From assembly GCA_000621765.1 (NCBI GenBank), contig JHXJ01000011.1, positions 1 to 64,000 of the forward strand: DNA of 64,000 bases, written 5' to 3'. The notes beneath the pieces are model-generated. The model ran no database searches, was not told the origin of the DNA, and saw only the letters and a list, made by a program, of their open reading frames with translations. The position numbers were made by a program, and so were the translations under genes. The DNA is from Ruminococcaceae bacterium AB4001. GTDB lineage: Bacteria > Bacillota > Clostridia > Saccharofermentanales > Saccharofermentanaceae. Below, piece by piece: positions 41,666-50,899 of the stretch (within the stretch, counting starts at the first letter, position 1; every line of letters begins with the position of its first letter).

Positions 41666-42544
41666 TTAAGAGCACACGCCGCAGTTGCCGCTGTGCGTAT
41701 CGCCTTCGGTAAGCCTTAACATGAGCTCGCCTTCCTGTGTCTTGTAAAGGCGGGAACGCTGGAGTGCCTGATCGAAATCAACTGCGTGACCGTCGAATTC
41801 GGGACCGTCGACACAGGCGAACCTGACCTGACCGCCGACAAGAAGTCTGCAGGCGCCGCACATTCCCGTGCCGTCGACCATTATCGTATTCATTGAGACG
41901 ACAGTGGGGATGCCGAGCTGCTTAGTGAGCTGGCAGGCAAACTTCATCATGATGACGGGACCTATGACTACGCAGTGGTCGTAGCGGACACCCTCGTCCC
42001 AAAGTTTCTGCAGAGCGACGCAGACGTTTCCGTGGATACCGTAGGAACCGTCGTCTGTCGCGAAATAAAGATTCTCCGTAACTGCCTTCATCTCATCTTC
42101 AAGGATGAGGAGGTCTTTTGTCCTTGCACCCTGGATGCAGTCGACCTTGACGCCGTTGTCGTATAACCACTTAAGCTGGTTATAAACGGGAGCCGTACCG
42201 ACACCGCCTGCGATGAAAAGGATCTTCTTTGCTTTGAGTTCTTCGATAGGGAGGTCTACAAGATCAGAAGGGCGGCCCAAAGGACCTACTACATCGGCAA
42301 AGCACTCGCCGACATTTACTCTGCTCATGCGCTCGGTCTCTGCTCCGACTGTCTGGAAGACTATCGTGACGATGCCCTTCTCGCGGTCAAAGTCACATAC
42401 AGTGAGAGGTATTCTCTCGCCGTCTTTATCGACGCGGATGATAAGGAACTGTCCGGGCATTGCCTTGCCTGCAACGAGCGGGGCGACAACATCCATACGC
42501 CAGACCCTGTCTGCAAGTTTGGTTTTCGATACTATCTCAAACAT
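41666..42544 (-). CDS. nfnA: NfnA / sulfide dehydrogenase-like FAD/NAD-binding subunit
   Basis: A 292-residue subunit with a ferredoxin-reductase FAD domain (GQFLIIRVDKDGERIPLTV), an NAD-binding domain (KILFIAGGVGTAPVYNQLKW) and a C-terminal [2Fe-2S] segment (GTGMCGACRLL ... RFACVDGPEFDGH). The layout matches NfnA and PyrK-like subunits. The start is the ATG at 42544 with AGGAGGAAT upstream; the frame extends further, but without a ribosome site. It precedes nfnB by about 25 nt on the same strand, forming the nfnAB unit. Confidence 0.9.
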   Translation of the reverse strand: MFEIVSKTKLADRVWRMDVVAPLVAGKAMPGQFLIIRVDKDGERIPLTVCDFDREKGIVTIVFQTVGAETERMSRVNVGECFADVVGPLGRPSDLVDLPIEELKAKKILFIAGGVGTAPVYNQLKWLYDNGVKVDCIQGARTKDLLILEDEMKAVTENLYFATDDGSYGIHGNVCVALQKLWDEGVRYDHCVVIGPVIMMKFACQLTKQLGIPTVVSMNTIMVDGTGMCGACRLLVGGQVRFACVDGPEFDGHAVDFDQALQRSRLYKTQEGELMLRLTEGDTHSGNCGVCS

Positions 42545-42775
42545 TTTTCTTATTCCTCCTCGAAAACTCGTGGTATATCGGTTTTCTTTTTCGCTATATA
42601 GTAACATACTACAATGCAAGCTAGAACAATAAAAACCATAATTATTTTTCTTTTTTAACATTTTAAGCAAAAGAAGAATAATATCAAACATCAGTAACGG
42701 CAGCGGTGCGGCAATCAGCATTGCGCGAAAGGTGATAAAATATGAGAAGTCCTGTGGAATAAGGGAGGAATATAA

Positions 42776-43513
42776 ATGTTAGGTTATTATCTTTCGAACA
42801 ATCTCGGAAGCCTGTTCTATCTTCTGGCGATCGGCATCATGATCTGGAGTATTGTCGTAAGAGCAAGACTCAGCAGGCTGGTCTCAAAATACAGCGATGT
42901 TCCCGTGGCAAGCGGTAAAGATGCTAACACCTGTGTCAAGGAAATGCTTCAGGCAAATGAAGTCTATGGTGTCACGATCACCATGGTTCCCGGAGAGCTT
43001 TCTGACCATTTCGATCCCAAAACACAGCAGATCGGCCTTTCCGAGACCACATACCAGAAGCATTCCGTCACGGCGGTCGCAGTTGCTGCGCATGAATGCG
43101 GACACGCATGTCAGGCAGCATCGGGAATGCTTCTTTATAAGATCCGTCATGCAGTCGCACCCGTTGCGAACCTTACTTCAAGAGTAAGCGTCTGGATCGC
43201 GGTAATCGGTGTTTTTGTCATGTATTTTGCCAGGACATATGAGATGTCTGACGTCGGCTATTGGATAAGCACTTTCGGAATCGTTCTTTATTCGATCGTT
43301 TTCCTGTTCTATCTTGTCACTCTTCCGCTTGAGCGTGATGCAAGCAGAAGAGGCCTTAAGGCAATGAAAGAGCTGGGCTGGGTCTCTGATGACCAGCTGA
43401 GGGAAGCCAAGAAGGTTCTCTGGGCTGCAGGTGACACATATGCTGTCGCTCTTGCGAGCTCGGCACTTACGCTTCTCAGGCTCCTGTTCATGAGAGGAAG
43501 ACGCAGGAGATAA
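42776..43513 (+). CDS. YugP-family zinc metallopeptidase
   Basis: A 245-residue membrane protein with an N-terminal helix, a HECGH zinc motif (VAVAAHECGHACQAASG, near residue 105) and two or three further helices (VSVWIAVIGVFVMYF, ISTFGIVLYSIVFLFYLVTL). It ends with ALASSALTLLRLLFMRGRRRR, as in YugP (DUF2268/neutral zinc metallopeptidase). A GGGAGGAA ribosome site is present. Its substrate is not known; YugP members are linked to membrane protein quality control by analogy only. Confidence 0.85.
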   Translation: MLGYYLSNNLGSLFYLLAIGIMIWSIVVRARLSRLVSKYSDVPVASGKDANTCVKEMLQANEVYGVTITMVPGELSDHFDPKTQQIGLSETTYQKHSVTAVAVAAHECGHACQAASGMLLYKIRHAVAPVANLTSRVSVWIAVIGVFVMYFARTYEMSDVGYWISTFGIVLYSIVFLFYLVTLPLERDASRRGLKAMKELGWVSDDQLREAKKVLWAAGDTYAVALASSALTLLRLLFMRGRRRR

Positions 43514-43529
43514 GATCTCTGGAGACCTT

Positions 43530-44498
43530 ATGAGTGATCTAAAACCAGAGAAGATTGCATTTATCAGTTCGATAGGCGGAGGCGTTCAGATAGCGGGCTT
43601 TTTCTATCCGTCCCACGCTGCCCATATAAAGGGAGTCATTCAGATATGTCACGGAATGGCAGAGTATCTTTCGCGCTTTGAGGAAATGATCGAAAGATTC
43701 AATGAGGCCGGATACCACGTGTGCGGCATGGACATGCCGGGTCACGGCGTCACTTATGAGATCAATAAAGACAAAGGCTTCCCGAAAGGATATTTCGGAG
43801 GATTGAAGAACGGCTGGCAGGTCCTGCTTACGGATGTGATGGGCTTCCACGAATATGCGGTCAGGCGTTTCGGGAGAGAGGGATTGAAATATATCCTTTT
43901 CGGCCACTCCATGGGCTCTTTTGTTGTGAGGGGCATATTCAGCACCGTCAGATACAATAAGCAGTTTGACGGATATGTTTTTGCTTCTACGTCGGGTAAG
44001 CATTCCGCCGTAGGGATCGGCAGATTTCTTGCAGGAACTTCATGCTTTTTCGGAGGCAGGAAGAGGAAGAACCATATCCTCGAAGCGCTGGTATTTGCGA
44101 ACTACAACAGGCGCATTAAGCGCCCGAAAACAGTATGTGACTGGATCGCGACGAACGAAGAAGATGTCAAAAACTACATGGACGATCCGCTTTGCGGTTT
44201 TACTTTCACCGGCGACGGATATAGGACGTTATTTGGACTGATCTCGTTTATTCAGAGTAAGACAGCTTATGCGCAGCTTTCTGACCGCCCGTGCTTTTTC
44301 ACATACGGGATGGAGGATCCTGTAGGCCAATACGGTAAGGGCGTTGAGGAAGTCATCTCGAAAATGAAGGCGGCAGGAGCGGACGTAAAGTCAAAATGCT
44401 ACGGCCCGTACCGCCACGAGCTTCATTTCGAGCCAATAAAAGAAGAACTCTACAGTGACCTGATAGAGTTCTTCGACAGTGTTGATAAGCCTAACTGA
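43530..44498 (+). CDS. Alpha/beta hydrolase, lysophospholipase/monoacylglycerol lipase type
   Basis: A 322-residue hydrolase with the serine nucleophile in LFGHSMGSFVVRG, an acidic residue after the sixth strand (GMEDPVGQY) and a C-terminal His in PYRHELHFE. The cap and the oxyanion segment ICHGMAEYLSRFEEM fit the Hydrolase_4 (monoglyceride lipase/lysophospholipase) family. No signal peptide, so it acts in the cytoplasm. It follows the YugP gene by 16 nt and may be co-transcribed with it. Confidence 0.85.
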   Translation: MSDLKPEKIAFISSIGGGVQIAGFFYPSHAAHIKGVIQICHGMAEYLSRFEEMIERFNEAGYHVCGMDMPGHGVTYEINKDKGFPKGYFGGLKNGWQVLLTDVMGFHEYAVRRFGREGLKYILFGHSMGSFVVRGIFSTVRYNKQFDGYVFASTSGKHSAVGIGRFLAGTSCFFGGRKRKNHILEALVFANYNRRIKRPKTVCDWIATNEEDVKNYMDDPLCGFTFTGDGYRTLFGLISFIQSKTAYAQLSDRPCFFTYGMEDPVGQYGKGVEEVISKMKAAGADVKSKCYGPYRHELHFEPIKEELYSDLIEFFDSVDKPN

Positions 44499-44507
44499 GA
44501 ATGTCCG

Positions 44508-46799
44508 TCAGCCTAAGCTGATAACGAGCTCGTTGCTGGTGAACTCGACTGATGTTCCGTAACTGAGCTTGTCAGGAACGGATTCGGACAGACCGACCAC
44601 ATTGAATATTCCTGAAAGAACAAGATGCTTTGTGCCGCCAAGATTCTTGGTGCGGACGGTTATCTTGTTGCCTGAAACTTCTGCTGTGATGATGCCGGAA
44701 TTCTGGCCGCCGTCTGCAAAGACCTCACAGGCTGCCGTAGCGCCCTGACTGAGTCCGAAGCATGTGAATGTGAGGTTATCGAGAGAACCTGAGACCGTAT
44801 TGGAATCGGGAGTCTTCGTAGGAACGATGGAGTTCGGGCGGACATATACCGGAACGCTTCCTGCAGGAACTTTGCGCGTGATGTAGCGCGGTCCCTGAAC
44901 CTTCTCGTGAGTCATGAAGTCTGTCCAGACACCGGAAGGAATGTAGATCCTGATACTGTCATTCTTGGTAGTTACAGGAGATACGAGCAGTGAGGAACCG
45001 AGCATGTATTCGGAATCAAATGCTACTGCGGCAGGATCGCCTGAAAATTCCAATGCCATTGCGCGGACGACGGGTGTGCCGTAGTTAACGCTTTCGCACA
45101 GGCAGGAATAGATGTAGGGAGCAAGCACTGTCCTGATCGCTGAGAATGCTTTGAGCGAGTCGGTTTTCTTAGCGTCTTCGATGATGTCCAGCGTACCCTT
45201 GAATCTTGCGTGCGGAGCATAGGAAGCGAAGCTGATCCAGCGGTCGTAGAGCTCAGGGCTGACAAGTTCCTTCTCGGGAATGTCGACATTAATGCCGCCA
45301 AAACCCGTGAGTCCGTATGAGATCTCCTTCTTTAATGAAGCGGTAAGATCAGAATAGTCGGGTGCAAGTGTGCTGTAGATGCTCATGTAAGGGGACTTCT
45401 GGTCGCCCGAGCTGACGGCGCCCGTGATAATGAAGGACCCGAGACGTCCGTGCTCTCTTGCAGCGACTTCGCTGAGAACGGAATTGAGGATACCCGTGAA
45501 GTTCAACAGATATCCCTTTTTGCCGCAGGCTTTCTCGAAAGCCTCCGTAAGACGGTGTGTGTAATTGGATTCATAAACGCTGAAACCGTCGCTAGCAAGT
45601 TCGGTGCATGTATTGATGAGCCAGCTTCTTGCTGCGGGGATATTAAGATCGAGGCATGCGACGCCGCCCTTGTCATCGTCGCAGAGAACTGCGTTTCCGT
45701 CAGGGAATGTGATGAGGCAGCCTGCATCGAGAAGTTCCTGGTATTCAGGAGCTCTCTCGGATACATAAGGATTGATCGAGATTCCGAGAGTGATGCCCAT
45801 GTCGATGAGGTTTCTTGCAAAACTCTTGGGGTCAGGGAATCTTACGGTGTCGAAAGTGAATCCGTAAGGTGCGTAATCAGGGTGCCAGGAGTTGCCAAGC
45901 CAGATTTCCCTGATGTTTACGCCCGCATTGAGGGCATTTCTTAAGGAATCGACTATACCCTGAGCTGTCAGTGTGTAATCGTCCGTCAGTGCAAGTGAGA
46001 TGCCGCCTGCTGAATAAGGAAGAGGCGGAATGCGTCCGTTAAGCTGTGTATAGAGTTCAAGGATCTCTACCAGCGTATCTGCTGCGATGATGTGGTATTC
46101 GATATCTTCGCCTTCGGCTTCAATGGACAGGCGTCCGCTGTCAGAACCGACATCGAATGTTACCGGGCGGTTCGTGTTTACGAAAAGACCGTACTTTGCA
46201 TCAGAGAGGATGAACGGGATATGCTCCGTTCCAGGCGTTCTCGAGAAATCCTCTCCCTGTACTACCTGGCCGTTGCGGATGATGGATGAACCTGTTCCGC
46301 CAAGTCCGTAGATGATCTCACGCGGTCCTAGATCTATGGATGCACCGGTACTTGAGTTTGCTGAGACTGTGTAACTGCTTTCCGGACCGGAGTCTGTCTT
46401 GTAGAAGACCGGCATGTTCGATGACTGGCTCAAAAGCTCATTGCCGCAGTAGAAGAACCTGATGCTGAATATCTTCTTATTGATGTGAGCTTCGAGCGAA
46501 CCGCTCCTGAAAATGATCTCTTCGCCTCTGTCTTCGATAAGTCCCGATACTGAAGGTTCGAGCTCGATGACAGATGAGATCTTTGTTCTCGGTTCGGCGT
46601 GATGGTTTGTGACCTTGACCGCGATTACCTTGGAGACAGGAGAGAATACGGATATCGTGATCCTTCCCTTTGCGTCAATGAAGCCTGCCTTTCCGCCTGT
46701 GAGCGCTTCAGTGTATTCCTGACACTCGCAGCCGATCTTGAGCGTATTGTTCTCAAAATAAACGGAATCCACCTTATAAGGTTTTCTGGTAAAGATCAT
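44508..46799 (-). CDS. GH31-family protein lacking both catalytic carboxylates
   Basis: A 763-residue homologue of alpha-xylosidase/alpha-glucosidase family GH31, with N-terminal beta-sandwich, (beta/alpha)8 barrel and C-terminal beta domains. The barrel aligns with E. coli YicI over INPYVSERAPEYQELLDAG and GLTGFGGINVDI. At the nucleophile site (YicI KTDFGER) it has SVYESNY, placing Tyr409 at the Asp position. At the acid/base site (YicI HWGGD) it has SIYST, placing Thr477 there. It is therefore probably not a standard glycosidase and may bind carbohydrate. The start is the second ATG of the frame, with TGGAGGG upstream. The ends of this gene and the lipase converge within 9 nt. Confidence 0.8.
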   Translation of the reverse strand: MIFTRKPYKVDSVYFENNTLKIGCECQEYTEALTGGKAGFIDAKGRITISVFSPVSKVIAVKVTNHHAEPRTKISSVIELEPSVSGLIEDRGEEIIFRSGSLEAHINKKIFSIRFFYCGNELLSQSSNMPVFYKTDSGPESSYTVSANSSTGASIDLGPREIIYGLGGTGSSIIRNGQVVQGEDFSRTPGTEHIPFILSDAKYGLFVNTNRPVTFDVGSDSGRLSIEAEGEDIEYHIIAADTLVEILELYTQLNGRIPPLPYSAGGISLALTDDYTLTAQGIVDSLRNALNAGVNIREIWLGNSWHPDYAPYGFTFDTVRFPDPKSFARNLIDMGITLGISINPYVSERAPEYQELLDAGCLITFPDGNAVLCDDDKGGVACLDLNIPAARSWLINTCTELASDGFSVYESNYTHRLTEAFEKACGKKGYLLNFTGILNSVLSEVAAREHGRLGSFIITGAVSSGDQKSPYMSIYSTLAPDYSDLTASLKKEISYGLTGFGGINVDIPEKELVSPELYDRWISFASYAPHARFKGTLDIIEDAKKTDSLKAFSAIRTVLAPYIYSCLCESVNYGTPVVRAMALEFSGDPAAVAFDSEYMLGSSLLVSPVTTKNDSIRIYIPSGVWTDFMTHEKVQGPRYITRKVPAGSVPVYVRPNSIVPTKTPDSNTVSGSLDNLTFTCFGLSQGATAACEVFADGGQNSGIITAEVSGNKITVRTKNLGGTKHLVLSGIFNVVGLSESVPDKLSYGTSVEFTSNELVISLG

Positions 46800-46895
46800 A
46801 TTATCCCTCCATATTAAAAACATTTACTGATTTAACAAAATAATTATATCCAAACAATACTCAATTAAGTATTTCAAGAATATGACGATTGCCGC

Positions 46896-46907
46896 TATAA
46901 TCTGAAT
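46896..46907 (+). promoter_or_regulatory. -10 element placed for a leaderless transcript
   Basis: TATAAT (46896-46901) ends exactly 6 nt before the ATG of the CCA gene, with no ribosome site. The arrangement is the same as at 21989-22001. Confidence 0.5.
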
Positions 46908-48284
46908 ATGAATAATGATATGTCCGATACATCGAAAAGGATCCCCGGTTATGTGAGTAATATACTCAGAATCCTGACTTCGTCCGGTTACAAAGCGTAT
47001 GTGGCCGGCGGCGCCGTGCGTGATATTGTACTGGGGAAAACCCCTCACGACTACGACATAGCCACTTCAGCACAGCCTTCGGATACCATAAGGGTCTTCC
47101 GTGAATCGGGAATCGGTTTTTTCGATAACGCAGCCAAACACGGAACAGTCACTGCCATTACCGAAGAGGGAAACGTCGAAGTAACGACTTTCCGCGAGGA
47201 CGGGGCTTATTCCGATATGAGAAGACCGGATGAGGTCATCTTCAAGACATCTATAGAAGATGATGTCAGGCGCAGGGACTTTACCATAAATGCAATGTAT
47301 ATGGATTCCGAAGGAAAGATATTCGATCCTGAGGGCGGAGAGAAAGATTGTGAGCTGGGTCTGATCAGGGCAGTAGGCGATCCGCTGGAGCGTTTCAGGG
47401 AAGATGCGCTCAGGATCTTAAGAGCCTTGAGATTCTGCTCGAAGCTCGGCTTTGAGATAGAAGAAGCGACACTGGCCGCAATGGAATCCTGCGCTCCGGA
47501 AATAAAAACGATCTCCGGTGAACGCATTGCTGCAGAGCTTGAAAAAATAGTGACCGGAAGATATGCGGCCAAAGCCATTAGGACCGGTTGGAAGATAATG
47601 AGTGTCATCATTCCTGAAATAGAAATATGCAGGGGCTTTGACCAGAGATCGAGTTTCCATGACAGGGATGTATTAGAGCACATCCTTGACGTGCTCGACG
47701 CCATTCCCTATACGGATGAAGAAGGGCGCGATCCTGAGATCGCAATGGCGGCTCTTTTCCACGATCTCGGAAAACCTTCGAGTTTCAAAATCGGTGATAA
47801 CGGCGAAGGTCATATGAAAGGACATCCTGAAGTCAGCGCTAAGATTGCCGAAAGAGTCCTTACGGAACTGAGATTTCCCAAGCAGTATGTCTCTGATGTC
47901 TGCCTTCTTGTGGAACTCCATGATGTCTATACCAGAACTGACAGGATCGAAGTCCATAAGTTCATGAGCAGGTATCCTGATGAGATATTGAGGAAACTGG
48001 TGATCCTCCAGAGAGCGGACATCCATGCCCATTCGCCGTTAGGCCGCAAGAGGATAAAGCGTCTTGATGAACTGATCGCAATAGCAGAGGATCTTAAAGC
48101 ATCCGGTGCGGTTTTCGATATCAAAGAGCTGGCGATCGGAGGAAATGACATCATCTCCCTGGGCGTCGGAAAGGGCCCGAAAGTCGGGGAGATCCTTGCT
48201 CTGGTATTTAACAGTTATCTCGAGGAAAAATGCGAAAACACCAGGGATTCTTTATTGGAAGAAGCACGCAGGATTATCGGGTAG
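46908..48284 (+). CDS. cca: CCA tRNA nucleotidyltransferase
   Basis: A 458-residue class II nucleotidyltransferase that adds or repairs the 3' CCA end of tRNA. It has YVAGGAVRDIVLG and HDYDIATSAQP (catalytic Asp pair), RRDFTINAMYMD, the RFREDALRILRALRFCSKLGF motif, and a C-terminal HD domain (MAALFHDLGKP). The HD domain suggests extra phosphohydrolase activity. The start is at the only ATG that fits; no ribosome site is visible, and the -10 box lies 6 nt upstream. Confidence 0.93.
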   Translation: MNNDMSDTSKRIPGYVSNILRILTSSGYKAYVAGGAVRDIVLGKTPHDYDIATSAQPSDTIRVFRESGIGFFDNAAKHGTVTAITEEGNVEVTTFREDGAYSDMRRPDEVIFKTSIEDDVRRRDFTINAMYMDSEGKIFDPEGGEKDCELGLIRAVGDPLERFREDALRILRALRFCSKLGFEIEEATLAAMESCAPEIKTISGERIAAELEKIVTGRYAAKAIRTGWKIMSVIIPEIEICRGFDQRSSFHDRDVLEHILDVLDAIPYTDEEGRDPEIAMAALFHDLGKPSSFKIGDNGEGHMKGHPEVSAKIAERVLTELRFPKQYVSDVCLLVELHDVYTRTDRIEVHKFMSRYPDEILRKLVILQRADIHAHSPLGRKRIKRLDELIAIAEDLKASGAVFDIKELAIGGNDIISLGVGKGPKVGEILALVFNSYLEEKCENTRDSLLEEARRIIG

Positions 48285-48348
48285 AAATCTATTTAATTCT
48301 TCGTTACATATTGTTTAAAACGCCCTCACAAAATCAACACCTTTGTGA

Positions 48349-48378
48349 TTGAATTTTAATGGATATCAAATCTATAAT
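48349..48378 (+). promoter_or_regulatory. Promoter of the pilin gene
   Basis: TTGAAT (48349-48354), 18-nt spacer, TATAAT (48373-48378), about 45 nt before the pilin ATG. Confidence 0.55.
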
Positions 48379-48422
48379 CTGAGTATCAGCATTGAAGCTT
48401 GATACAAGGGAGTGTGATCTAT

Positions 48423-49154
48423 ATGAAAAAAATCAGAAATAGCAAGAGAGGCTTTACTCTCACCGAAATCCTGATCGTAGTAGCGATCGTTGTTGTTCTC
48501 TCATCTGCTGCATTTGTCGGCGTTGCCATTACTTTAGAGAATGCACGTAACACTAACCAGAAACTGCATGATGAGCACGGAGATAATTTTGAACTTGAAG
48601 CAAGACAGGCTGTAAGAGACATTACCGCTAACGCTGCAGAATTCTTCGACATTCCTTATTACACACCGGATAACAATTCCGATACGAATGATGATGACGA
48701 TGAGAATACTGAAAATGAAACCGGCGAAAACGGCGGCGGCGGTGGCGGCGGCGGTTCCGGAAATACTGAAGACGGCGATACAACAGGAGTCAGCCCTACG
48801 CCTACAGCTACGGCTACACCGTCTCCTTCGCCTACACCAACAACTGCTCCGACAACTGGCAGTCATTCGAATGCCTCTGGATCATCATTTGATTATAAAG
48901 AGAATTGGAGTGGTTACCAGAAGATAGCTACCAAGTTTAGCAATGGACAAGTTAAGTCTTTTGTAATTGTTGTTGTTGGTGAGAAGGACTTAAACATTGA
49001 TGCATACGGTAATACAAAATCTATTACAAAATTGGCTGATGGAAAATATAAAATCGTTCCAAAGTGGAATGTAAGCAATTTTGAATTCACTATTGGTGGT
49101 CTTTCTAAAGATGGTAAACCAGAAGTGTATATAGAATCTTATGAAAAAGCTTAA
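48423..49154 (+). CDS. Type IV pilin-like protein with prepilin leader
   Basis: A 243-residue protein beginning with a prepilin peptidase site: RGFTLTEILIVVAIVVVL (cleavage between Gly and Phe, Glu at +5), then a hydrophobic helix. After an Asp/Glu/Asn-rich stretch and a seven-Gly run comes a Thr-Pro-Ser linker, followed by an 80-residue C-terminal domain (KENWSGYQKIATKFSNG...). The C-terminal part is much more AT-rich and uses other codons than the first half. No other pilus gene is in view, so assembly would need genes elsewhere. The start follows a GGGAG ribosome site. Confidence 0.8.
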   Translation: MKKIRNSKRGFTLTEILIVVAIVVVLSSAAFVGVAITLENARNTNQKLHDEHGDNFELEARQAVRDITANAAEFFDIPYYTPDNNSDTNDDDDENTENETGENGGGGGGGGSGNTEDGDTTGVSPTPTATATPSPSPTPTTAPTTGSHSNASGSSFDYKENWSGYQKIATKFSNGQVKSFVIVVVGEKDLNIDAYGNTKSITKLADGKYKIVPKWNVSNFEFTIGGLSKDGKPEVYIESYEKA

Positions 49155-49232
49155 GTTTTAGTATTTTTTTAGGAGGGATAATTTAATATAGTAATAAAGT
49201 GACTTCCACTTTATATAGATCACCCTTGAGAT

Positions 49233-49260
49233 GGGCTGCTCTCCGGAGCAGCCCGTCTTA
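49233..49260. terminator. Terminator between convergent genes
   Basis: GGGCTGCTC (49233-49241), TCCG loop, GAGCAGCCC (49246-49254), followed by GTCTTAGTTTT. It may serve both the pilin and the opposite peptide-transporter operon. Confidence 0.75.
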
Positions 49261-49273
49261 GTTTTAGCGTTTT

Positions 49274-50899
49274 TCAGGAGATTGTGCCGTGGACACGGCG
49301 TTCTGCTTCGAGAAGAGCAGAGCAGGCTTCGGACCTGGGATTATTAAGAACGTCCGATGTCGTGCCTTCTTCACAGATTCTGCCATCGCTCATAACGATG
49401 ACTCTGGGAGCTATCTGTCTGACGATATGAATGTTATGGGTTATAAGAAGGAATGCCGTATTCCTTTCCCTGTTGATATCAGTCATGAGCTTCAGGAGTT
49501 CTGCTGATGAACTTGCATCGAGTGAAGAAAACGGTTCGTCAGCAATGATCAGGGCAGGCTCCTGGATAAGGCACATTGCTATCGCAACGCGCTGACGCTG
49601 GCCGCCTGAAAGTTCTTTGGGACGGCGCGTCAGGTATTCTTCGCCAAGACCGCACTCTTCAAGAACGGTTATGATGCGCTTTAATGAAAGGGCTTTCCGC
49701 TCGGAACGGGAAACTTTCCCGCGCTTTTTGCCTGATGCGTTCAATGCTTCGAGCATATGCCATTTGATCGTATGCGCCGGGTTCAGACAGGATACGGGAT
49801 CCTGGAAGATCGCGCCGACGCTGCTGCTCCTGAGATTTACCGTACCCGAGTGGGGAAGGAGATCTAAGAGCGACCTGATAAGAGTCGTCTTTCCGCTTCC
49901 GGAACCGCCTATGAGTCCGAGGATCTCGTTCGGGAAGACTTCCAAAGAAACATCGTGAAGGACGTTATTTGTTTCCGTTTTGTTTTTTGAGCGCCCGAAA
50001 AGGGGCTTTGCATATCCTGCCGTGATATTCTTTGCGGTGAGGACGGGACTCTTTGAATAGTCGACGGTGGCAGGTTCAAGACCTAAGTTCCTGGTATCGA
50101 GCCTGGCATTAGTAAGAAGTTCTGCCGTGTAACTGTTGCGCGGATGGTTAAGGATATCAGCGGTCGTATCCATATCCACGATCTTTCCGTCTTTCATGAC
50201 CATGACGCGGTCGCAGAATCCCCTTACGGCCGACAGGTCGTGCGAAATAAAGAGGATGGTCATGTGAAATCTGTGGCACAGATCCCTGAGCAGCGCGAGG
50301 ATCGACACGGTCGTTACCGTATCAAGAGATGATGTCGGCTCGTCGCAGATGAGCAGACGCGGTTTAAGCAAAGCGGCGCCCGCAATAAGCACTCTCTGGC
50401 GCTGGCCGCCCGAAAGCTGGTGGGGATAACGGCCGTAGATCTCGTCGGGATTTGTAAAGCCTACGATCCTGAGCATATCGGTGACCATTTTGCGGCGGTC
50501 TTCCGGAGTAACGGATGCATCCTGGTGAGCCCTGATGACTTCGTCCAGCTGCTTTCCGCAGGTCATGAGCGGATCTAAAGCTGTCGAAGGTTCCTGGAAG
50601 ATCATGCCTATATCTTTGCCGAGCATGGCACGGCGTTCCTTGGGAGACATCTCAAGGAGATCTTTTCCGGCAAACTTGATGGAGCCGGAAGTGATGTTCG
50701 CAGCTTCGGGGAGAAGTCCCGCGATCGCAAGCGATGTCATGGTCTTTCCGCTGCCTGAATTGCCGATGAGTCCCAATATCTCGCCGTCTCTTATACCGAA
50801 ATCGACATCATCAAGGACCGGCCTGGGATCAGGATCCTTACGGGTCGGGAAAGACAATGTCAGGTGGTGTACTTTGACGATGTGAATGTGTCTGGTCAT
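49274..50899 (-). CDS. Peptide ABC transporter, fused DppD-DppF ATP-binding protein
   Basis: A 541-residue protein with two complete ATPase domains. The first has GNSGSGKT, LSGGQRQRVLIAGA and LLICDEPTSSLD; the second GGSGSGKTT, LSGGQRQRVAIAM and LIIADEPFSSLD. In most Opp/Dpp systems these are separate DppD and DppF proteins, here joined by a short linker near residue 270. It energises the uptake of peptides or related solutes through the adjacent permeases. ATG at 50899 shares a base with the permease stop; AAAGGAGGCA lies just upstream. Confidence 0.92.
   Translation of the reverse strand: MTRHIHIVKVHHLTLSFPTRKDPDPRPVLDDVDFGIRDGEILGLIGNSGSGKTMTSLAIAGLLPEAANITSGSIKFAGKDLLEMSPKERRAMLGKDIGMIFQEPSTALDPLMTCGKQLDEVIRAHQDASVTPEDRRKMVTDMLRIVGFTNPDEIYGRYPHQLSGGQRQRVLIAGAALLKPRLLICDEPTSSLDTVTTVSILALLRDLCHRFHMTILFISHDLSAVRGFCDRVMVMKDGKIVDMDTTADILNHPRNSYTAELLTNARLDTRNLGLEPATVDYSKSPVLTAKNITAGYAKPLFGRSKNKTETNNVLHDVSLEVFPNEILGLIGGSGSGKTTLIRSLLDLLPHSGTVNLRSSSVGAIFQDPVSCLNPAHTIKWHMLEALNASGKKRGKVSRSERKALSLKRIITVLEECGLGEEYLTRRPKELSGGQRQRVAIAMCLIQEPALIIADEPFSSLDASSSAELLKLMTDINRERNTAFLLITHNIHIVRQIAPRVIVMSDGRICEEGTTSDVLNNPRSEACSALLEAERRVHGTIS

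Noticed and set aside
42545-42721. N-terminal extension of NfnA
   Set aside because: It is hydrophobic, AT-rich and without a ribosome site; ATG at 42544 follows AGGAGGAAT and matches the family start.
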